Source: Polyangium sp. 15x6 (GTDB lineage: Bacteria > Myxococcota_A > Polyangia > Polyangiales > Polyangiaceae). Taken from it: a stretch of 64,000 bases of DNA. The notes under the pieces are model-generated. The model ran no database searches. It was not told the DNA's origin and worked only from the letters and a program-made list of their open reading frames with translations. The stretch is from positions 1 to 64,000 of the forward strand of contig NZ_JASBQE010000061.1 of NCBI RefSeq assembly GCF_029960785.1, written 5' to 3'. A program made the position numbers and the translations under genes. Below are positions 62,326 to 64,000 of this stretch, piece after piece (the first letter of the stretch is position 1; the number at the start of each line of letters is the position of its first letter).

Positions 62326-62964
62326 ATGATCAGGCCCCCGCTGTCGTCGAGCCCGCCGTCGCAGCCGTCCCCTTACCGCTACCTCGGTCGCGGCGGGGGC
62401 GAGCGACCCGTGCGCATGCAGATCATCTTCGCGCTCGTCGCGGGGATGATCCTCGTCGCCGTTCCGCTTTATCTCTGGCGCGGTCCGCGGCCCGATTCGA
62501 TCCCTTCGGCGGATGCGGCCGTCGCGGACGCGGGCACCCCGCTCGACGCGAGCGCCCCGGTGTTCGTGGTCGACGCGGGCCCGCCGCCGGTCACCCTTTC
62601 TCCGTTCACCACGATTCGTTGCGAGAACCCGGGGCCCGGCAAGACTCCACCGGAGCGGTGCGATCACGTTACCTTCTTCGAGGACGGCCTCGCCCGCGCC
62701 ATCCGCGAGAACACAGCGTGCGCGCCCACCGGAAAGTCGCAGACCACCGTGAGCTTCGTGCTGGAGATGGACTTCCGCACGAAGAAGACGAACCTCTTCG
62801 TCGGCAAGTCGTCGAGCATCAAGCGCGACAAAGCGAAGGAGCTGCTCCGCTGCGTCAAGCGCGCCATGCCGAAGCCCGACTGGCCCACGATCCCGCACCA
62901 GTACGTCCGCTACAAGGTGAACGTCGTCGCGACGTATCCGCCCGCGGACAAGCTCGGGCTCTAG
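62326..62964 (+). CDS. Membrane-anchored protein of unknown function
   Basis: 212 residues. One membrane helix (MQIIFALVAGMILVAVPLYLW, about 31-51) follows a Pro/Ser-rich head; a Pro/Ala/Asp linker leads to a ~130-residue periplasmic domain with three cysteines (TIRCENPG, ERCDHVTF, NTACAPTG, LLRCVKRAM). It lies 35 nt downstream of the kinase-FHA gene and overlaps the likely start region of the following Omp85-like gene, suggesting an operon. No family recognised. Confidence 0.8.
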   Translation: MIRPPLSSSPPSQPSPYRYLGRGGGERPVRMQIIFALVAGMILVAVPLYLWRGPRPDSIPSADAAVADAGTPLDASAPVFVVDAGPPPVTLSPFTTIRCENPGPGKTPPERCDHVTFFEDGLARAIRENTACAPTGKSQTTVSFVLEMDFRTKKTNLFVGKSSSIKRDKAKELLRCVKRAMPKPDWPTIPHQYVRYKVNVVATYPPADKLGL

Positions 62965-64000
62965 CCCTCGCGGCGCTTTTCGTTTCGTCGTTCTCCTCGT
63001 CCCTCGCGGGTGCGGCCGAGGAGAGCGACGAAGCGCCGCCGCCGCCCGCGTACTCGCCGTACGAGCGCGAGACGATCAAGGCGGTCCTCGCGGCGCAGGG
63101 CAAGACGATCGACGAGTCGCCCGAAGGCAAGACCATCGAGTCCGTCGACGTCGTCACGCTCGACGTCATCGAGCAGCGCGATCCGGTCCCGAACTTCGTC
63201 AACATCTTCCACGCCACGACGCGCAAGTACATCGTCCGCCGCGAGGTCCTCCTCGAGCCGGGGCAACCGTACAAGCAGGAGCTCGCCGACGAGACCGGCC
63301 GAAACCTCCGCAACATCCCGCAGTTCTCGCTCGTCCTCGTGTTCGCTGCGCGCGGCAGCAAGCCCGATCGCGTGCGGCTCCTCGTCGTCACGAAGGACGT
63401 CTGGAGCTTGCGCGTCGGCCTGGGCTACCGCTTCGCCTCCGGCCGCCTCGAGTACCTGCTCGTCCAGCCGAGCGAAGAGAACCTCTTCGGCACGCACCAC
63501 TCCGCGCTCGTGCAGGCGTACTTCCAGCCCGAGACGTACGCCCTCGGCGCGCGCTACTCGATCCCGCGCGTCGGCGGCAGCCGCATCCTCTTCAAGGCCG
63601 AGGGCAACGTCGTGTGGAACCGCGAGAGCGGCAAACCCGAGGGCTCCTTCGGCTCGTTTCAGTACGGCCAGCCTCTCTACTCGACCCGCGCCGAGTGGTC
63701 GTACATCGCGCAGATCGCGTGGCGTTACGAGATCGATCGTCGATACGTCGGCGGCCAGCTCGCCTCCTTCGACGCGAAGTCCACCGAGCAGGACGACGCG
63801 ATCCCTTTCCGTTACCGAGCCGACGTGATCGCGGGCTCGTACACGCTCACGCGATCCTTCGGTCGTCGCACGAAATACGACGCCAGCGTGGGCGCCGAGG
63901 TGAGCCGCCGCGTCTACCGGCAGGACGACCTCTCTCGGTATGCGCCCGACGCCGCGCGCGAGTTCGTCGACTTCGCCGTGCCCCGCAGCGACACGCGCAT
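62949..64000 (+). CDS. Omp85/BamA-superfamily outer membrane protein, 3' truncated by window
   Basis: At least 350 residues, continuing past the window. A hydrophobic leader (ALALAALFVSSFSSSLAGAAEE) precedes a POTRA-like module (IVRREVLLEPGQPYKQELADETGRNLRNIPQFSLVLVFA). A beta-barrel follows with alternating aromatic strands (WSLRVGLGYRFASGRLEYLLVQ, FGTHHSALVQAYFQPETYALGARYSIPRVGG). The start codon is unclear: between a GTG at 62718 and the leader there is no in-frame ATG, GTG or TTG, only a CTG at 62880. It overlaps the preceding gene. Confidence 0.8.

Overview
The window is chromosomal DNA from a myxobacterium, most probably of the Polyangium/Sorangium group. The evidence is very high GC with strong third-position bias, many secreted lipoproteins with glycine-rich linkers, three eukaryote-like Ser/Thr kinases, a secreted protease ending in a MYXO-CTERM-type tail, and planctomycete/myxobacterial-type c-heme lipoproteins. 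I see no phage, plasmid, IS element, CRISPR array, tRNA or rRNA.

Layout. 1-8343: a kelch-repeat lipoprotein (-), then a four-gene operon (+) of CxxCH lipoproteins with a Tat-type twin-arginine protein, closed by a strong terminator, then an unknown lipoprotein. 8679-14099 (-): a TPR protein and aspartate-semialdehyde dehydrogenase. 14179-17286 (+): an Asp-box lipoprotein. 17618-38605 (-): a long same-strand run with a lipoprotein methyltransferase, TrmO, a possibly permuted esterase, a degenerate heavy-metal P-type ATPase, several lipoproteins, a CPBP protease, a 1413-residue kinase-globin-cNMP-aminotransferase-like fusion, a heparinase II/III-type lipoprotein and a W/Y/D/E-rich lipoprotein. 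38757-41831 (+): an FAD oxidoreductase/acetoacetate-decarboxylase-like fusion. 42160-44076 (-): a copper-monooxygenase-like protein and a MarR regulator with two operators between them. Then glutaredoxin (+), uracil-DNA glycosylase, lipase and subtilase (-), SelA (+), and a run (-) of MBL/beta-CASP nuclease, TPR-TonB receptor, kinase, a hypothetical, and a lipoprotein under a cobalamin riboswitch. The right end (+) has a kinase-FHA protein, a membrane protein and a truncated Omp85-like protein.

The most striking non-coding feature is a ~330-bp element made of two inverted arms, each a series of four perfect GC-rich hairpins. It fills the intergenic gap (328-336 nt) of four of the five convergent gene pairs. 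The fifth convergent pair is only 3 nt apart. No tandem or divergent gap holds a copy, and half a copy lies at the left edge. Stems vary between copies by paired base changes, so the fold itself looks conserved. Two 21-bp tandem arrays and one perfect 51-bp x3 hairpin array are further unexplained repeats.

Most of the proteins appear to be exported and many are unknowns. The recognisable themes are envelope and outer-membrane surface functions, Ser/Thr kinase signalling, and scattered housekeeping genes (asd, trmO, grxD, udg, selA). SelA implies that the organism makes selenoproteins, but I saw none in the window.
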